Assembly (NCBI GenBank): GCA_029959325.1
Contig: JASCPF010000017.1
Span: forward strand, 1-53,478
Source of the DNA: Microbacteriaceae bacterium PS02068
GTDB taxonomy: Bacteria; Actinomycetota; Actinomycetes; Actinomycetales; Microbacteriaceae
Direction: 5' to 3'
DNA length: 53,478 nt
Part shown: positions 27,946-36,839 of the stretch, in pieces
Layout of the letters: every line of letters begins with the position of its first letter
Position numbering within the stretch: position 1 is the first letter of the stretch
Program-made: the position numbers and the translations under genes
The notes under the pieces: model-generated
Databases searched by the model: none
What the model saw: only the letters and a program-made list of their open reading frames with translations
Told to the model about the DNA's origin: nothing

Positions 27946-28923
27946 TCAAGATCCGCGCGGCGCAGTGCGCCCGAACTCCTCCGCCCCGCCGCTCGACCCG
28001 GCCGGACGGCGGCTGCCGGCGCGGATTCGGCGAGTTTTGGAGGAGTTCGGGACGCGCACAGCCTGACGTGGTGCCGGGCGCGGGTGGCTCAGGATGTCCC
28101 GCATCGTCGCGACCATCTCGTCGTGGTCGAGCATGATGTCCGCGGCGGTCGGGCGCACGCTCGTGTATCCGAGGCGGGCGGCGGCGAGATCGCGTCGCAG
28201 GTCTTTTTGCCGCGCCGACCACTCTGCATGGAACTCACGGCTGTCGCACTCGACGATGAGCCAGCCGTCGACGAGCAGATCGACGCGACCGACCCCGCGG
28301 ATCGTCACCTGCACCTCGACGTGATGGCCGAGCGCCCGGAGCAGCAGCCGCATCAGCGTCTCTGTGCCCGCCTCGCTGCGTGGGTCGAGCAGGGGACGCA
28401 GCGGGGCGAAGCGCTGGGGGAGGCGTCGGAAGATCTCCGCGATGTCGCGCTCGTCGACCAGACCGTGATGCCATGCGGAGTCGAGCGTCGCCACGGCATC
28501 GCGCGGGGACTGGCACGGCACCGCGAGCACGAGCGCATCGACGACGCACGTGCTCAAGGCATCGCGACCGCTCTCGCCGCCGTGCTCACGCCAGTGCGTG
28601 ACGACTGTCCTGTCGCGTGCCGGCAGGCGGCTGGCGCCGCGGTCGACCTGGAGGTGCAGCCCTTGCTCGAGCCGCACGAACACGTCCAACGCGGACAGCA
28701 GCGAGACGCAGCTCAGCCGGCCACCCAGACGCGCGGCTGCGATCAGACGCGCGTCGGTGTTTCCCGCCACGTAGCGGCCGGTCCGCACCCGCACGAGGCC
28801 ACCGGATGTGACCAGGCGGCGGACGGCGAGCTTCCCGACACCGTGTGAGCGGAGGTCCGCAGTGGTGCGCGACCGGGCCGGCAGGATCCGGGACGCGAGC
28901 TCGCGAGGGGTGGGTTTCGCCAT
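27946..28923 (-). CDS. AbiEi-like HTH plus DUF559 (Vsr-like) nuclease protein, copy 2
   Basis: This roughly 325-aa protein is paralogous to the one at 9968-10813. It shares GGRLSCVSLLSALDVFV-type sequence after the winged helix, RDAVATLDSAWHHGLVDERD, the nuclease core GVGRVDLLVDGWLIVECDSR with EFHAEWSARQ, and the LGYTSVRPTAADIM end. The start MAKPTPRELASRIL at 28923 is preferred; an in-frame codon at 28974 is possible, and neither has a clear ribosome site. The homologous part ends around DILSHPR. The last 35 or so codons (VRVPNSSKTRRIRAGSRRP onwards) are read out of inverted-repeat copy B2 and the DNA beyond it, a tail the first paralogue lacks. Family-B repeats lie on both sides. Nuclease activity is inferred from motifs. 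Confidence 0.8.
   Translation of the reverse strand: MAKPTPRELASRILPARSRTTADLRSHGVGKLAVRRLVTSGGLVRVRTGRYVAGNTDARLIAAARLGGRLSCVSLLSALDVFVRLEQGLHLQVDRGASRLPARDRTVVTHWREHGGESGRDALSTCVVDALVLAVPCQSPRDAVATLDSAWHHGLVDERDIAEIFRRLPQRFAPLRPLLDPRSEAGTETLMRLLLRALGHHVEVQVTIRGVGRVDLLVDGWLIVECDSREFHAEWSARQKDLRRDLAAARLGYTSVRPTAADIMLDHDEMVATMRDILSHPRPAPRQAVRVPNSSKTRRIRAGSRRPAGSSGGAEEFGRTAPRGS
27970..28051. repeat. inverted-repeat element, family B copy 2 (82 bp), overlapping the nuclease 3' end
   Basis: The arm cccgaactcctcc (27970-27982) is perfectly complementary to 28039-28051. Outside the arms gtgcg (27965-27969) and cgcac (28055-28059) extend the symmetry after a three-base interruption. The element overlaps the 3' end of the second DUF559 gene, so its sequence is translated as the end of that protein. 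Confidence 0.85.
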
Positions 28924-29024
28924 GCGGCACAGCAGACCACTTTTGAGTGCCGCTGACGGGCTCCGCGCACGCATCGGTGGACGGATCTACACATCGGCGC
29001 GCTGGGGAGGAGGCCACGGCCTGG

Positions 29025-29105
29025 CCCGAACTCCTCCAATTCGCGGAGTTTGCAGAAGTTTCCGGCTCTCCGTCGCGCTCGCGCGCCGAAATGGAGGAGT
29101 TCGGG
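29025..29105. repeat. inverted-repeat element, family B copy 3 (81 bp)
   Basis: The arm cccgaactcctcca (29025-29038) is perfectly complementary to 29092-29105. It lies about 100 bases upstream of the start of the second DUF559 gene, in the gap to the TSUP permease gene. It has exactly the length of copy 1, and its interior, read on the other strand, shares tttcg and a cgcg-rich stretch with that copy. Confidence 0.85.
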
Positions 29106-29161
29106 ATGCCACCGGGACGCCGAGGGGACGAACCCGGGGCTGAGACCTATCCCGGGCACCG

Positions 29162-29926
29162 TCACGACCACAGGGCGAGGATGCCGCGCACCATCACCAC
29201 GGCGGCGCCGGTCCAGGCGATGATGATCATCGCCGTGCGCGCCCTGGCGGGTGGGATCCACCGGGCGAGCAGCGTGCCGGCGACGATGCCCGCGACGGTC
29301 GAGGCGACCAGGATGCCGACATCACCCACCGGCTGAGACGGAAGCCCGCGCAACACCACCGAGACCAGGCTGAAGATCGCGAACATCACCTGCACGCTCG
29401 CGGCGAACGAGCGCTGCGGCCACCCGTCGCCGACGGCGTGGGCGGCCAACGGCGGGCCAGACAGACCGCTGGCGACGTGCATGAATCCCGCCGCTGCTCC
29501 GGCCGCGACCGCCCCCGAGCGCCCCGTGAGGGCCTCGGAGAACATCCGCACTCGCGGAGCGAGCAGGGCGAAGAAGGCGAGCGCGGCGACGAGCAGCATC
29601 AGCGCGGCGCTGGGCAGCAGGTGCACGACGAGCGCGCCGACTGGCGCGGTGATCAGGCCGGGCCATACCAGCCACCAGATGCGCGGCCAGGCGACGTCGC
29701 GCCAGACCAGGGGCAGGGCCGCGAGCGCGGCGACGAGCGCCAGCAAGACCGCGATCGTCACGCCCTCGAGTCCGCCGTAGATCAGGACGAAGGGACCGAG
29801 CAGCACGAGCACGAACCCGATGCCGGTGACACGCTGGATCACGGCGGCGACGAATGCCGCGAGGGCGGCCAGGAAGAGCAGCACGGGCGCAGAGTCTACG
29901 GCGCCGCGATGTCTCCCCGGTGGCAC
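29162..29926 (-). CDS. TSUP-family (TauE/SafE-like) membrane permease
   Basis: This 254-aa protein has seven or eight hydrophobic helices. It begins APVLLFLAALAAFVAAVIQR and VTGIGFVLVLLGPFVLIYGG, the duplicated-fold opening of the sulfite exporter TauE/SafE family, with the second half starting near AAGFMHVASGLSGPPLAAHA. Family members export or import small organosulfur or organic anions; the substrate here is unknown. The start is taken as GTG at 29926, and an internal GTG a few codons later is possible. It stands alone between the second nuclease locus and the hydrolase gene. Confidence 0.8.
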   Translation of the reverse strand: MPPGRHRGAVDSAPVLLFLAALAAFVAAVIQRVTGIGFVLVLLGPFVLIYGGLEGVTIAVLLALVAALAALPLVWRDVAWPRIWWLVWPGLITAPVGALVVHLLPSAALMLLVAALAFFALLAPRVRMFSEALTGRSGAVAAGAAAGFMHVASGLSGPPLAAHAVGDGWPQRSFAASVQVMFAIFSLVSVVLRGLPSQPVGDVGILVASTVAGIVAGTLLARWIPPARARTAMIIIAWTGAAVVMVRGILALWS

Positions 29927-29986
29927 GCGATTGTCGGCACGGTGCCGCGGCGGCGCTCAGTGCCATCACCGGCGACGCGGCGGTGC

Positions 29987-30754
29987 TCAGCCGAGGACGC
30001 CGGCCAGCTCACCCACCTGCTGCACGACCACGGCCTCGACCTGTGCGTCGGTCGCGGTCGGCGTGCCGTCGCCCGGCTGCGCACCATAGTCGCCGAACGA
30101 CGGGTGCGAGGCGCCCGGGATCTCGACCATCACCGCGTCGCTCGGCAGCAGGTGCCGCGCGTCGGCGATCTTCTGCGGCGTGGAGAGTCCGTCTTCAGAG
30201 CCGGCCAGGCTGAGCACAGGAAGGTCCGAGCCTGAGAGGTCGTTCGCGCAGTACGACGCGAACAGTACGAGGCCGTCGGCATCGGATGCCAGCTGGCACG
30301 CCTTCACGCCGCCGAGCGAGTGGCCGCCCACGAGCCAGCGGGAGACGTCCGGCGCGAGATCAGTGAACGCGGACAGCGGCCGCAGATCGAAGAACGCGAG
30401 GTTCAGCCACGGCTTCGTGATCAGGACGGTCATGCCGTCATCGGTGACGAGCCCCGACAGGATCGACGCGTAGGCCCACGGATCGACCTTCGCGCCCGGG
30501 ATGAACACGAGCCCGACACGTCCCGTCGCCGGAGCGCTCGCGCCAGGCGCCGGTGCCATCACGATCGCCGCGGAGTCGTCGCTGATCACGATCCGGTCGT
30601 CGGCCCGCACGGCGGCGAGCGGATCGGGCTCGGCGGCCATCACGCCGACCTGGCTGTAGATCAGGATGCCGACGACCGCCGCGACCAGCAATCCGCCGAC
30701 GACACCGAGGGTCCATCGCACGATCCGGCGGCCGCGAGAGCGCTTCTTCGTCAC
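29987..30754 (-). CDS. membrane-anchored or secreted alpha/beta hydrolase
   Basis: This 255-aa protein begins with a basic stretch (MTKKRSRGRRIVRWTLG) and one hydrophobic helix (VVGGLLVAAVVGILIYSQVG), so it is probably anchored outside the membrane. The catalytic domain has VGLVFIPGAKVDPWAY, the nucleophile elbow WLVGGHSLGGVKACQLA (Ser in G-H-S-L-G-G), LAGSEDGLSTPQKI with the likely Asp, and GASHPSFGDYG with the His. The substrate is unknown; esterase or lipase activity on a small acyl compound is the usual guess. It lies beside a tandem repeat cluster and is not obviously in an operon. Confidence 0.82.
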   Translation of the reverse strand: MTKKRSRGRRIVRWTLGVVGGLLVAAVVGILIYSQVGVMAAEPDPLAAVRADDRIVISDDSAAIVMAPAPGASAPATGRVGLVFIPGAKVDPWAYASILSGLVTDDGMTVLITKPWLNLAFFDLRPLSAFTDLAPDVSRWLVGGHSLGGVKACQLASDADGLVLFASYCANDLSGSDLPVLSLAGSEDGLSTPQKIADARHLLPSDAVMVEIPGASHPSFGDYGAQPGDGTPTATDAQVEAVVVQQVGELAGVLG

Positions 30755-30775
30755 CGCGACAGTTTACGGCTCGCC

Positions 30776-30949
30776 CCGGTCCCCGAGCCCGCCCCGGTCC
30801 CCGAACCTACCCCGGTCCCCGAGCTTGTCGAGGGGTCGACGACCCTTCGACAAGCTCAGGGACCGGGTGTGGTGGGTGCTCAGGGACCGGGTGTGGTGGG
30901 TGCTCAGGGACCGGGTGTGGTGCGTGCTCAGGGAGCGGGGCGTGACGTG
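30776..30949. repeat. cluster of inverted and 24-bp tandem 'gagcttgtcgaaggg' repeats
   Basis: Three degenerate ccccggtccccgagc units run from 30776. An inverted pair of full copies follows (about 30820-30865, cggtccccgagcttgtcgag facing cccttcgacaagctcaggga). From about 30854 a 24-base unit containing gctcagggaccgggtgtggt repeats about three and a half times, up to 30949. The cluster fills the 198-base gap between the hydrolase start and the mtlD stop and shows local amplification of the repeat. Confidence 0.8.
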
Positions 30950-30952
30950 CGC

Positions 30953-32104
30953 TCAGGCGAGCTCGGCCTGGCGTGCGCGCACGACCTCCTCGACGGCGCC
31001 GAACAGGGGATGCCCGGGCTCGAGCCCCGTCACCGAGGCGGTGAACGCCGCGGCATCCTCGTCGCGCAGGCGCTGCTGCAGCTGCAGCGACTGTTCATCG
31101 TCCACCTCGTCGAACTCGAGCGCGGCACCCATCGCCGCGACGAGCGCCGTGGTCGACAGCCCGCGCTCGGCCGCCGCGGCAGCCGGCCCCACGAACCGCT
31201 CGTGTCGCGAGAGCTTGCGCAGCGGCTGACGCCCGACGCGCCCCACGGTGTCGGGCAGTGCGGGGTTAGCGAAGCGGCGCAGGATCGTCGCGCGGTAGTC
31301 GGCGAGGTCTGCGGCATCGAGACCGTGCACGGCCTCGAGCAGGGCCGAGGTCTCCTCCAGCGTCGCAGCGACCTTCGCGGCGATCGCGGGGTCGGCGAGG
31401 GCATCCGAGATCTTCTCGATGCCCGCTTGCGCACCGAAATACGCCGTGGTGGCGTGCCCGGTGTTCACCGTGAAGAGCTTCCGCTCGATGTAGGGCGCCA
31501 GGTCGTCGACGAAATGCGCGCCGGGGATGTGCGGCGGGTTGTCGCCGAACGGCCCCCGCTCGATCGCCCACTCGTAGAACGGCTCGACGGTCACGTCGAC
31601 GCCCGAGCCCGGCGGCTGCGCCGGGACGATCCGGTCGACGGCGGTGTTCGCGAAGACGGCCCGGCCCGAGAGGGCATCCCATGCCTCGCCCGCCTGCGCG
31701 CGGATCTCGTCGCGCAAGGTGTCGGTCGCCCCGATCGCGTTCTCGCACGCCATGATCTGCAGCGGGGGAGCGGTCGGCTCGCGCAGCGCGAGCCCGGCCA
31801 GGATGTGCGGCGCCACGAAGCGCAGGATCGTCGGGCCGACCGCTGTGGTCACGACGTCGGCCGTCGCGATCTCGTCCACGACAGCCTGGGCATCCGTCGC
31901 GCTGTTGATCGCGCGGAATCCCGTCACGACGGTGTCGCCGCCCCCGTCGCCGACGGCGTGCACGGTGTACTCCGACACGTCATTGATCGCGTCGACGAGC
32001 GGAGCGGCGACATCCGAGAAGACGAGCTCGTACCCGCCTTCGTGCAGCAGCAGGCCGACGAACCCGCGGCCGATGTTCCCCGCCCCGAAATGAACCGCCT
32101 TCAT
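30953..32104 (-). CDS. mtlD: mannitol-1-phosphate 5-dehydrogenase
   Basis: This 383-aa NAD-dependent enzyme oxidises mannitol-1-phosphate, the product of the phosphotransferase system, to fructose-6-phosphate. [20 protein letters not shown] is the N-terminal NAD-binding motif, [18 protein letters not shown] matches the family, and [16 protein letters not shown] carries the catalytic-site lysine/histidine region. The length is standard for MtlD. The start is ATG at 32104, four bases after the stop of mtlF. It is the last gene of the mannitol operon. Confidence 0.96.
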   Translation of the reverse strand: MKAVHFGAGNIGRGFVGLLLHEGGYELVFSDVAAPLVDAINDVSEYTVHAVGDGGGDTVVTGFRAINSATDAQAVVDEIATADVVTTAVGPTILRFVAPHILAGLALREPTAPPLQIMACENAIGATDTLRDEIRAQAGEAWDALSGRAVFANTAVDRIVPAQPPGSGVDVTVEPFYEWAIERGPFGDNPPHIPGAHFVDDLAPYIERKLFTVNTGHATTAYFGAQAGIEKISDALADPAIAAKVAATLEETSALLEAVHGLDAADLADYRATILRRFANPALPDTVGRVGRQPLRKLSRHERFVGPAAAAAERGLSTTALVAAMGAALEFDEVDDEQSLQLQQRLRDEDAAAFTASVTGLEPGHPLFGAVEEVVRARQAELA

Positions 32105-32108
32105 CGCC

Positions 32109-32546
32109 TCAGCCGTTCACCGTCGAGAGCAGGGCGTAGAGCTCTTCGGGCGTCTGCGCCGTCTTGAGGCGGGCGACCTCGTCGTCCTCGGAGAAGATCA
32201 GCGCGATCTGCGACAGGATCTCGAGGTGCTCGTCGCCCTTTCCGGCGATGCCCACGACGAACGTCACCGGCTCGCCGCCCCAGTCGACGCCGCCGTCGTA
32301 GCGCACGAACGAGAGCGCGGAACCCAGGATCGTGTCCTTCGTCTCGTTCGTGCCGTGCGGGATCGCCAGCTCGTTGCCCATGTAGGTCGACACGGTCTGC
32401 TCGCGCTGCAGCATGGCGTCGAAGTAGCCGCTGGTCACGGCCCCGGCATCCTGCAGGATGCTCGCGGCTTCGCGCATCGCCTCTTCCTTGCTCACCGATC
32501 CGGTGTGGATGCGGATCTGTCCGACGTTCAAAACGCTCTGTGCCAT
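32109..32546 (-). CDS. mtlF: mannitol PTS EIIA component
   Basis: This 145-aa protein accepts phosphate from HPr on a histidine and passes it to the IIB domain of Mtl[21 protein letters not shown] holds the active-site His in the A-I-P-H-G context. [20 protein letters not shown] is the second conserved block, with the His of the pair. The start is ATG at 32546, preceded by GAAGGAG; the frame open to 32585 has no such site. It lies about 105 bases after the mtlA stop. Confidence 0.95.
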   Translation of the reverse strand: MAQSVLNVGQIRIHTGSVSKEEAMREAASILQDAGAVTSGYFDAMLQREQTVSTYMGNELAIPHGTNETKDTILGSALSFVRYDGGVDWGGEPVTFVVGIAGKGDEHLEILSQIALIFSEDDEVARLKTAQTPEELYALLSTVNG

Positions 32547-32651
32547 CGTGTGCTCCTTCAGTCGTCCGCCCGTCCGGGCGGCCATGCAGATGCGAAGACC
32601 GCGTGGTCGGGGGCGCTATGCCGGCCCGACCACGCGGGGTCTTCGGGGGTG

Positions 32652-34328
32652 TCAGCTCTCGTGCTGACCGCGGACCAGATCCACGACCTCGTCGTACTTC
32701 GGCGAGTTCATGAAATTATCCACCGACACGTGCATCGCCTCGGGCGTGCGCTGCCGCGCGCGATCGGTGAGCTGGTTCTGCGTGATGACGAGGTCTTCGC
32801 TGCCGTCGAGGTTCGCGATGGCCTTGTTGGTCACCGAGACATCGTCGAAGCCGGCCTTCTTCATCTTGTTGCGCAGCACGCTCGCGCCCATCGCAGACGA
32901 GCCCATACCCGCATCGCACGCGAAGACCACGTTCGCGATCTTCTTGGTGGCGAGACCGGCCGTGCCGCCGGCGATCGCGTCGGCCGCGAGATCGGCCTGC
33001 GCGGGCGTCTGCCCGGCGCCGACGGAGGCATTGGATGCCGCGCCCGCGCGGAGGCCCGCGAGGGCCTCGGAGCTCTTGCCCTTGTTCGCCTCGGTCTGTG
33101 CGATGGCCGACTCGAAGGTGCCGCCGCCGGCAGCCTCAGCCGCGAGGTCGCGCTTCCGCGACGCCCGCAGGATCACTCCGGCGACGAGGAACGTCACCGC
33201 CGCCGCGAGGATGACCGACAGGTAGACCACCAGCAGGTTGCCGACGCCCGGTCCGATCGCCGCGGCGCTGACGGCGATGATGCTGCCGGGCGCTGCCGGG
33301 AACGCGAGGCCACCGCCGAGCAGCATGTTGGTCGTGACGCCGGTCGCGCCGCCCGCGATCAGGGCGAGGATCGTCAGCGGCTTGCTGAGGGCATACGGGA
33401 AGTAGATCTCGTGGATGCCGCCGAAGAACTGGATGATGATCGCGCCCGGGGCCGAGGCCTTCGCCGCGCCGACGCCGAAGAACGTGAAGGCGAGGAGCAG
33501 ACCCAGACCGGGGCCGGGGTTCGCCTCGATGAGGAACAGGATCGACTTGCCCGTCTCCGTCGCCTGCTCGATGCCGAGCGGCGTGAACACGCCGTGGTTG
33601 ATGGCGTTGTTGAGGAACAGCACCTTCGCGGGCTCGACGATGATCGACAGCAGCGGCAGCAGCTTCAGGCTGACGAGCCACTCGACGACCGTGCCGAGCA
33701 CGGTGCTGACGCCCAGCATGACGGGGCCGAAGACGAAGAACCCGACGATCGCGAGGATCATACCCAGGATGCCGGCGGAGAAGTTGTTCACCAGCATCTC
33801 GAAGCCGGGCTTGATCTTGCCGTCCCAGAGCTTGTCCATCTGCTTGGTGATCCAGCCGGCGAGCGGTCCCATGATCATCGCGCCGAGGAACATCGGGATG
33901 TCGGTGCCGACGATGACACCCATCGTGGCGATCGTCGCCACCACGCCGCCGCGGGCGCCGTAGACCATGCGGCCGCCGGTGTTCGCGATGAGCAGTGGCA
34001 GCAGGTAGACGACCATCGGGCCGACGAGGCCCACGTAGGCCTGGAAGTTGTTGCCGTCGGCGCTCGCGAGCGCGGTCATCGCGCCCTTCCAGCCGATCTT
34101 CGCGGCGTCTCCGCCGCCGCCGATGATCTCGGCGACGGGGTACCAGTGCCACTTGAATGGGCTCTCGGCGCCGAAGAAACCGGCGGGGATGAAGAGCATC
34201 GTGATGAAGCCCCACGCGATGAACGCCGCGATGTTGGGCATGATCATGCCGGAGAGGAACGTGCCGAATCGCTGGACCGCGACTCGGGCTCCTCCCGGCT
34301 TCTGTGCTGTGGCTGACGCCGTTGTCAT
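32652..34328 (-). CDS. mtlA: mannitol PTS EIICB component
   Basis: This 558-aa protein imports and phosphorylates mannitol. The membrane IIC domain occupies roughly residues 15-360: QRFGTFLSGMIMPNIAAFIA, GVVATIATMGVIVGTDIPMF, NNAINHGVFTPLGIEQ, and IIQFFGGIHEIYFPYALSKP with the substrate-binding G-I-H-E motif. A linker rich in Ala and Gly leads to the IIB domain, VVFACDAGMGSSAMGASVLR, with the phosphocysteine. The IIA domain is a separate gene (mtlF). The start is ATG at 34328 with AAGGAG upstream. It is coupled closely to ptsI, 28 bases away. Confidence 0.96.
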   Translation of the reverse strand: MTTASATAQKPGGARVAVQRFGTFLSGMIMPNIAAFIAWGFITMLFIPAGFFGAESPFKWHWYPVAEIIGGGGDAAKIGWKGAMTALASADGNNFQAYVGLVGPMVVYLLPLLIANTGGRMVYGARGGVVATIATMGVIVGTDIPMFLGAMIMGPLAGWITKQMDKLWDGKIKPGFEMLVNNFSAGILGMILAIVGFFVFGPVMLGVSTVLGTVVEWLVSLKLLPLLSIIVEPAKVLFLNNAINHGVFTPLGIEQATETGKSILFLIEANPGPGLGLLLAFTFFGVGAAKASAPGAIIIQFFGGIHEIYFPYALSKPLTILALIAGGATGVTTNMLLGGGLAFPAAPGSIIAVSAAAIGPGVGNLLVVYLSVILAAAVTFLVAGVILRASRKRDLAAEAAGGGTFESAIAQTEANKGKSSEALAGLRAGAASNASVGAGQTPAQADLAADAIAGGTAGLATKKIANVVFACDAGMGSSAMGASVLRNKMKKAGFDDVSVTNKAIANLDGSEDLVITQNQLTDRARQRTPEAMHVSVDNFMNSPKYDEVVDLVRGQHES

Positions 34329-34356
34329 GTGTGTTTCTCCTTCGGGTGAACCGCGT

Positions 34357-36018
34357 CTACGCGGCGTTCTGGGCTGCTGCCTGGGCGGCAGCACGGGCTG
34401 ATGCCGCGTCATCGGCGGCGAGGGCGGCCTCGGCGATGCGCCGGGCATCGTCGAGGTCGTGCTGCAGAAGCGACGCGCGTACGTCGGCGAGCGCCGTGGG
34501 GGCCATCGACAGGCTCGTCGCACCGATGCCGACGAGCACGACCGCGAGCAGCGGATCGGCGGCGGCCTCGCCGCAGATGCCGACCGGCTTGCCGTTGGCC
34601 TTGCCGCCGTCGGCGGTGGCCTTGATGAGCTGCAGCACGGCGGGATGCCACGGATCCTGGAAGCTCGCGACCGAGCCCAGCAGGCGGTCGGCCGCCATCG
34701 TGTACTGCGTGAGGTCGTTCGTGCCGATCGAGGCGAAGTCGGCGATCGCGAGCACCTTCTGCGCCATGAGCGCCGCCGAGGGGATCTCGACCATGACGCC
34801 CGCGGTCTTGATGCCGTACTCCTTGGCGAGCTCGACGAAGTACGTCGTCTCTTCGACGTTGGCGACCATCGGCGCCATGACCCACAGGTCGGCGTCGCTC
34901 GCGGCATCGGCGTTCGCCAGTGCCGTCAGCTGCTCGCGCAGGATGTCTTCGCTGGCGCGCAGCGCGCGCAGGCCGCGCAGGCCGAGCGCCGGGTTGTCTT
35001 CGTGCGCGTCGTTGAGGAAGGCGAGGGGCTTGTCGGCGCCGGCATCCAGTGCCCGCACGACGACCTTCTTGCCGGGGAAGGCCTGCAGCAGCTCGGTGTA
35101 GGCTTTCGTCTGCTCTTCGACCGTCGGCGCGTTCGTCGCCGAGAGGAAGAGGAACTCGGTGCGGAACAGGCCCACGCCCTCGGCGCCGAGCTCGACGGCC
35201 TCCGCTGCGCCGCCCGGCTTGCCGAGGTTCGCGAGCAGCGGCACGGCGGTGCCGTCTTTCAGCGCGCCCGGAGTGAGGGGAGCGGATGCCGCGGCGGCGC
35301 GGGCATCGGCGCGGTGCTGCGCCTGAGCCAGCTCCTCGGCGGTTGGCGAGGTCGTGACGACACCCTTCGCGGCATCCACGATCACCGTCTCACCGTCGAC
35401 CAGGTCCTTCGCGGCCGCCGCTCCGACGATCGCGACGATCGACTTCTCGCGGGCGAGGATCGCGGTGTGCGAGGTCGGGCCGCCGTCGGTCGTGATGAGG
35501 GCGAGCACCTTGTCGAGGTCGAGCAGCGCCGTGTCGGCGGGTGCCAGGTCTTTCGCGACGAGGACGAAGGGATGCCCCGGGTCGGGCACACCCGGTGCGG
35601 GCAGCCCGCGCAGGCGAGCGATGACGCGCTGTGCCACGTCGTCGAGGTCGGCGGCGCGCTCACCGAGGTAGCCGCCCATCGCGGCGAGGGTGTCGCGGAA
35701 GCTCGCGAAGGCGGCGTAGACGGCGAACTCGCCGGTCTTGCCTGCGTTCACACGCGTCTCGACCTCGGCGTCGAGCGAGGGGTCTTCGGCCATCATGGCC
35801 TGCGCCTCGAGCACTTCGCGGGCGAGGCCGCCCGCGGCGGCGCCGCGCGCTTCGAGCTCGCGCGCCACGGCAGCGACGGCCTCGCGCACGCGGGCGATCT
35901 CTTCGTCGGGGCTGAGGGTGCTGGGGGCGTCGTCGGGTGCCGGCGACGGTTCGGCCATGCGGGCGACGGGCCCCTGGGCGACGCCGAGTCCGATGCCCAC
36001 TCCGCGCAGTTCAGTCAT
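34357..36018 (-). CDS. ptsI: phosphoenolpyruvate-protein phosphotransferase (enzyme I)
   Basis: This 553-aa protein takes phosphate from PEP onto a histidine and gives it to HPr. MTELRGVGIGLGVAQGPVAR is the N-terminus. ITTDGGPTSHTAILAREKSI holds the active-site His. GVGLFRTEFLFL and DIGADKPL-like sequence (here RALDAGADKPLAFL) form the PEP site, and NDLTQYTMAADR with GICGEAAADP closes the barrel. It is slightly shorter than the E. coli enzyme, as is common in Actinobacteria. Its place between ptsH and mtlA in one run of genes means the general PTS proteins are made together with the mannitol permease. Confidence 0.96.
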   Translation of the reverse strand: MTELRGVGIGLGVAQGPVARMAEPSPAPDDAPSTLSPDEEIARVREAVAAVARELEARGAAAGGLAREVLEAQAMMAEDPSLDAEVETRVNAGKTGEFAVYAAFASFRDTLAAMGGYLGERAADLDDVAQRVIARLRGLPAPGVPDPGHPFVLVAKDLAPADTALLDLDKVLALITTDGGPTSHTAILAREKSIVAIVGAAAAKDLVDGETVIVDAAKGVVTTSPTAEELAQAQHRADARAAAASAPLTPGALKDGTAVPLLANLGKPGGAAEAVELGAEGVGLFRTEFLFLSATNAPTVEEQTKAYTELLQAFPGKKVVVRALDAGADKPLAFLNDAHEDNPALGLRGLRALRASEDILREQLTALANADAASDADLWVMAPMVANVEETTYFVELAKEYGIKTAGVMVEIPSAALMAQKVLAIADFASIGTNDLTQYTMAADRLLGSVASFQDPWHPAVLQLIKATADGGKANGKPVGICGEAAADPLLAVVLVGIGATSLSMAPTALADVRASLLQHDLDDARRIAEAALAADDAASARAAAQAAAQNAA

Positions 36019-36106
36019 GTCCGTGATCTCCTTCGATTCAGTTGTCGTGCGATTCAGTTGTCGTGCTCGGTCGTGGTGCGTCGTGCGCCGTGGAAAGCGC
36101 GGGGGG

Positions 36107-36379
36107 TCATTCGTCGAAGTCGGTCGTCAGCAGGTCGGCGAGCGAGTCGAGCAGCTCGACCGCGTTGTCGCCGTCGGCGACGAGGGTCACGTAGTCGCCC
36201 TTCTCGGCGCCGAGCGAGATGACGCCGAGAATGCTCGCCGCGTTCACCGGTGCGCCGGATCCCTTCGAGATCGTGACGGCGACGCCCGAGTCCTTCACCG
36301 CTTGGGCGAACAGCTTTGCGGGGCGCGCGTGCAGCCCGTTCGACGATCCGATCCGAATGGTGCGGGTGGCCTCGGTCAT
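36107..36379 (-). CDS. ptsH: phosphocarrier protein HPr
   Basis: This 90-aa protein shuttles phosphate from enzyme I to the EIIA domains. IGSSNGLHARPAKLFAQAVK contains the active-site His in the G-L-H-A-R-P motif. VNAASILGVISLGAEKGDYV covers the region where Firmicute HPr carries the regulatory serine, here with S in A-A-S-I-L. Length and order are normal. The start overlaps the stop of the IIB-like gene by four bases, and ptsI follows after about 90 bases. Confidence 0.96.
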   Translation of the reverse strand: MTEATRTIRIGSSNGLHARPAKLFAQAVKDSGVAVTISKGSGAPVNAASILGVISLGAEKGDYVTLVADGDNAVELLDSLADLLTTDFDE

Positions 36380-36711
36380 GACGGGTTCCTCTCAGCGGTA
36401 TCGGGCGATGCGGGCAGTGCGGCGTCGACGAGCGCGAGCGTGCGCGTGCCGTCGAGGTCGGTGAAGACGTCGGTCGGCAGAAGGACGACCGCGGCGCCGC
36501 GGGACGACGCCTCTCGGGTGATGCGGTCCAGCGCGTGGTGCAGATGGGGTCCGACGAGCACCACGTCCGCGGCATCCAGGTCGATCGGCAGAGACTTCTC
36601 GGTGCCGGCGACCGCGCTCAGATCGCGGCCCACCGCGTGCGCGGCGTGCCGCACACGCTGCGCCACGAATGTGCTCGACGCTCCCGCGCCGCACACCACG
36701 AGGATCCTCAT
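36376..36711 (-). CDS. PTS EIIB-like protein, lactose/cellobiose type, stand-alone
   Basis: This 111-aa protein starts MRILVVCGAGASSTFVAQRV, the phosphocysteine loop C-G-A-G-A-S-S of the lactose/cellobiose IIB family. A Rossmann-like order follows, with ADVVLVGPHLHHALDRIT. No matching IIA or IIC of that sugar class is in view. It is the first gene of the mannitol/PTS run and overlaps ptsH by four bases, so it is made with the general components. It may serve a separate IIC elsewhere, or act as a phosphorylation-linked signalling partner of the divergent regulator; both ideas are guesses. Confidence 0.8.
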   Translation of the reverse strand: MRILVVCGAGASSTFVAQRVRHAAHAVGRDLSAVAGTEKSLPIDLDAADVVLVGPHLHHALDRITREASSRGAAVVLLPTDVFTDLDGTRTLALVDAALPASPDTAERNPS

Positions 36712-36770
36712 CGACCCGTCTCCATGCCGCCATTCTTGTGAAAACGCTGAGAGGGGACAACCACTCTCGC

Positions 36771-36786
36771 TTCCGCGGGGGCGGAA
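36771..36786. promoter_or_regulatory. inverted repeat in the mannitol cassette control region
   Basis: ttccgc-gggg-gcggaa lies in the 128-base divergent gap between the IIB-like gene and the PRD regulator gene. A second, looser pair, gagag...ctctc, lies just before it (36750-36769). Such symmetry between a regulator and its divergent target operon makes an operator plausible. Confidence 0.4.
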
Positions 36787-36839
36787 ACCGTTACCGCGCT
36801 GGAGGAGATCGCCGCGCGCGACCGTGATTGACTGGACCG

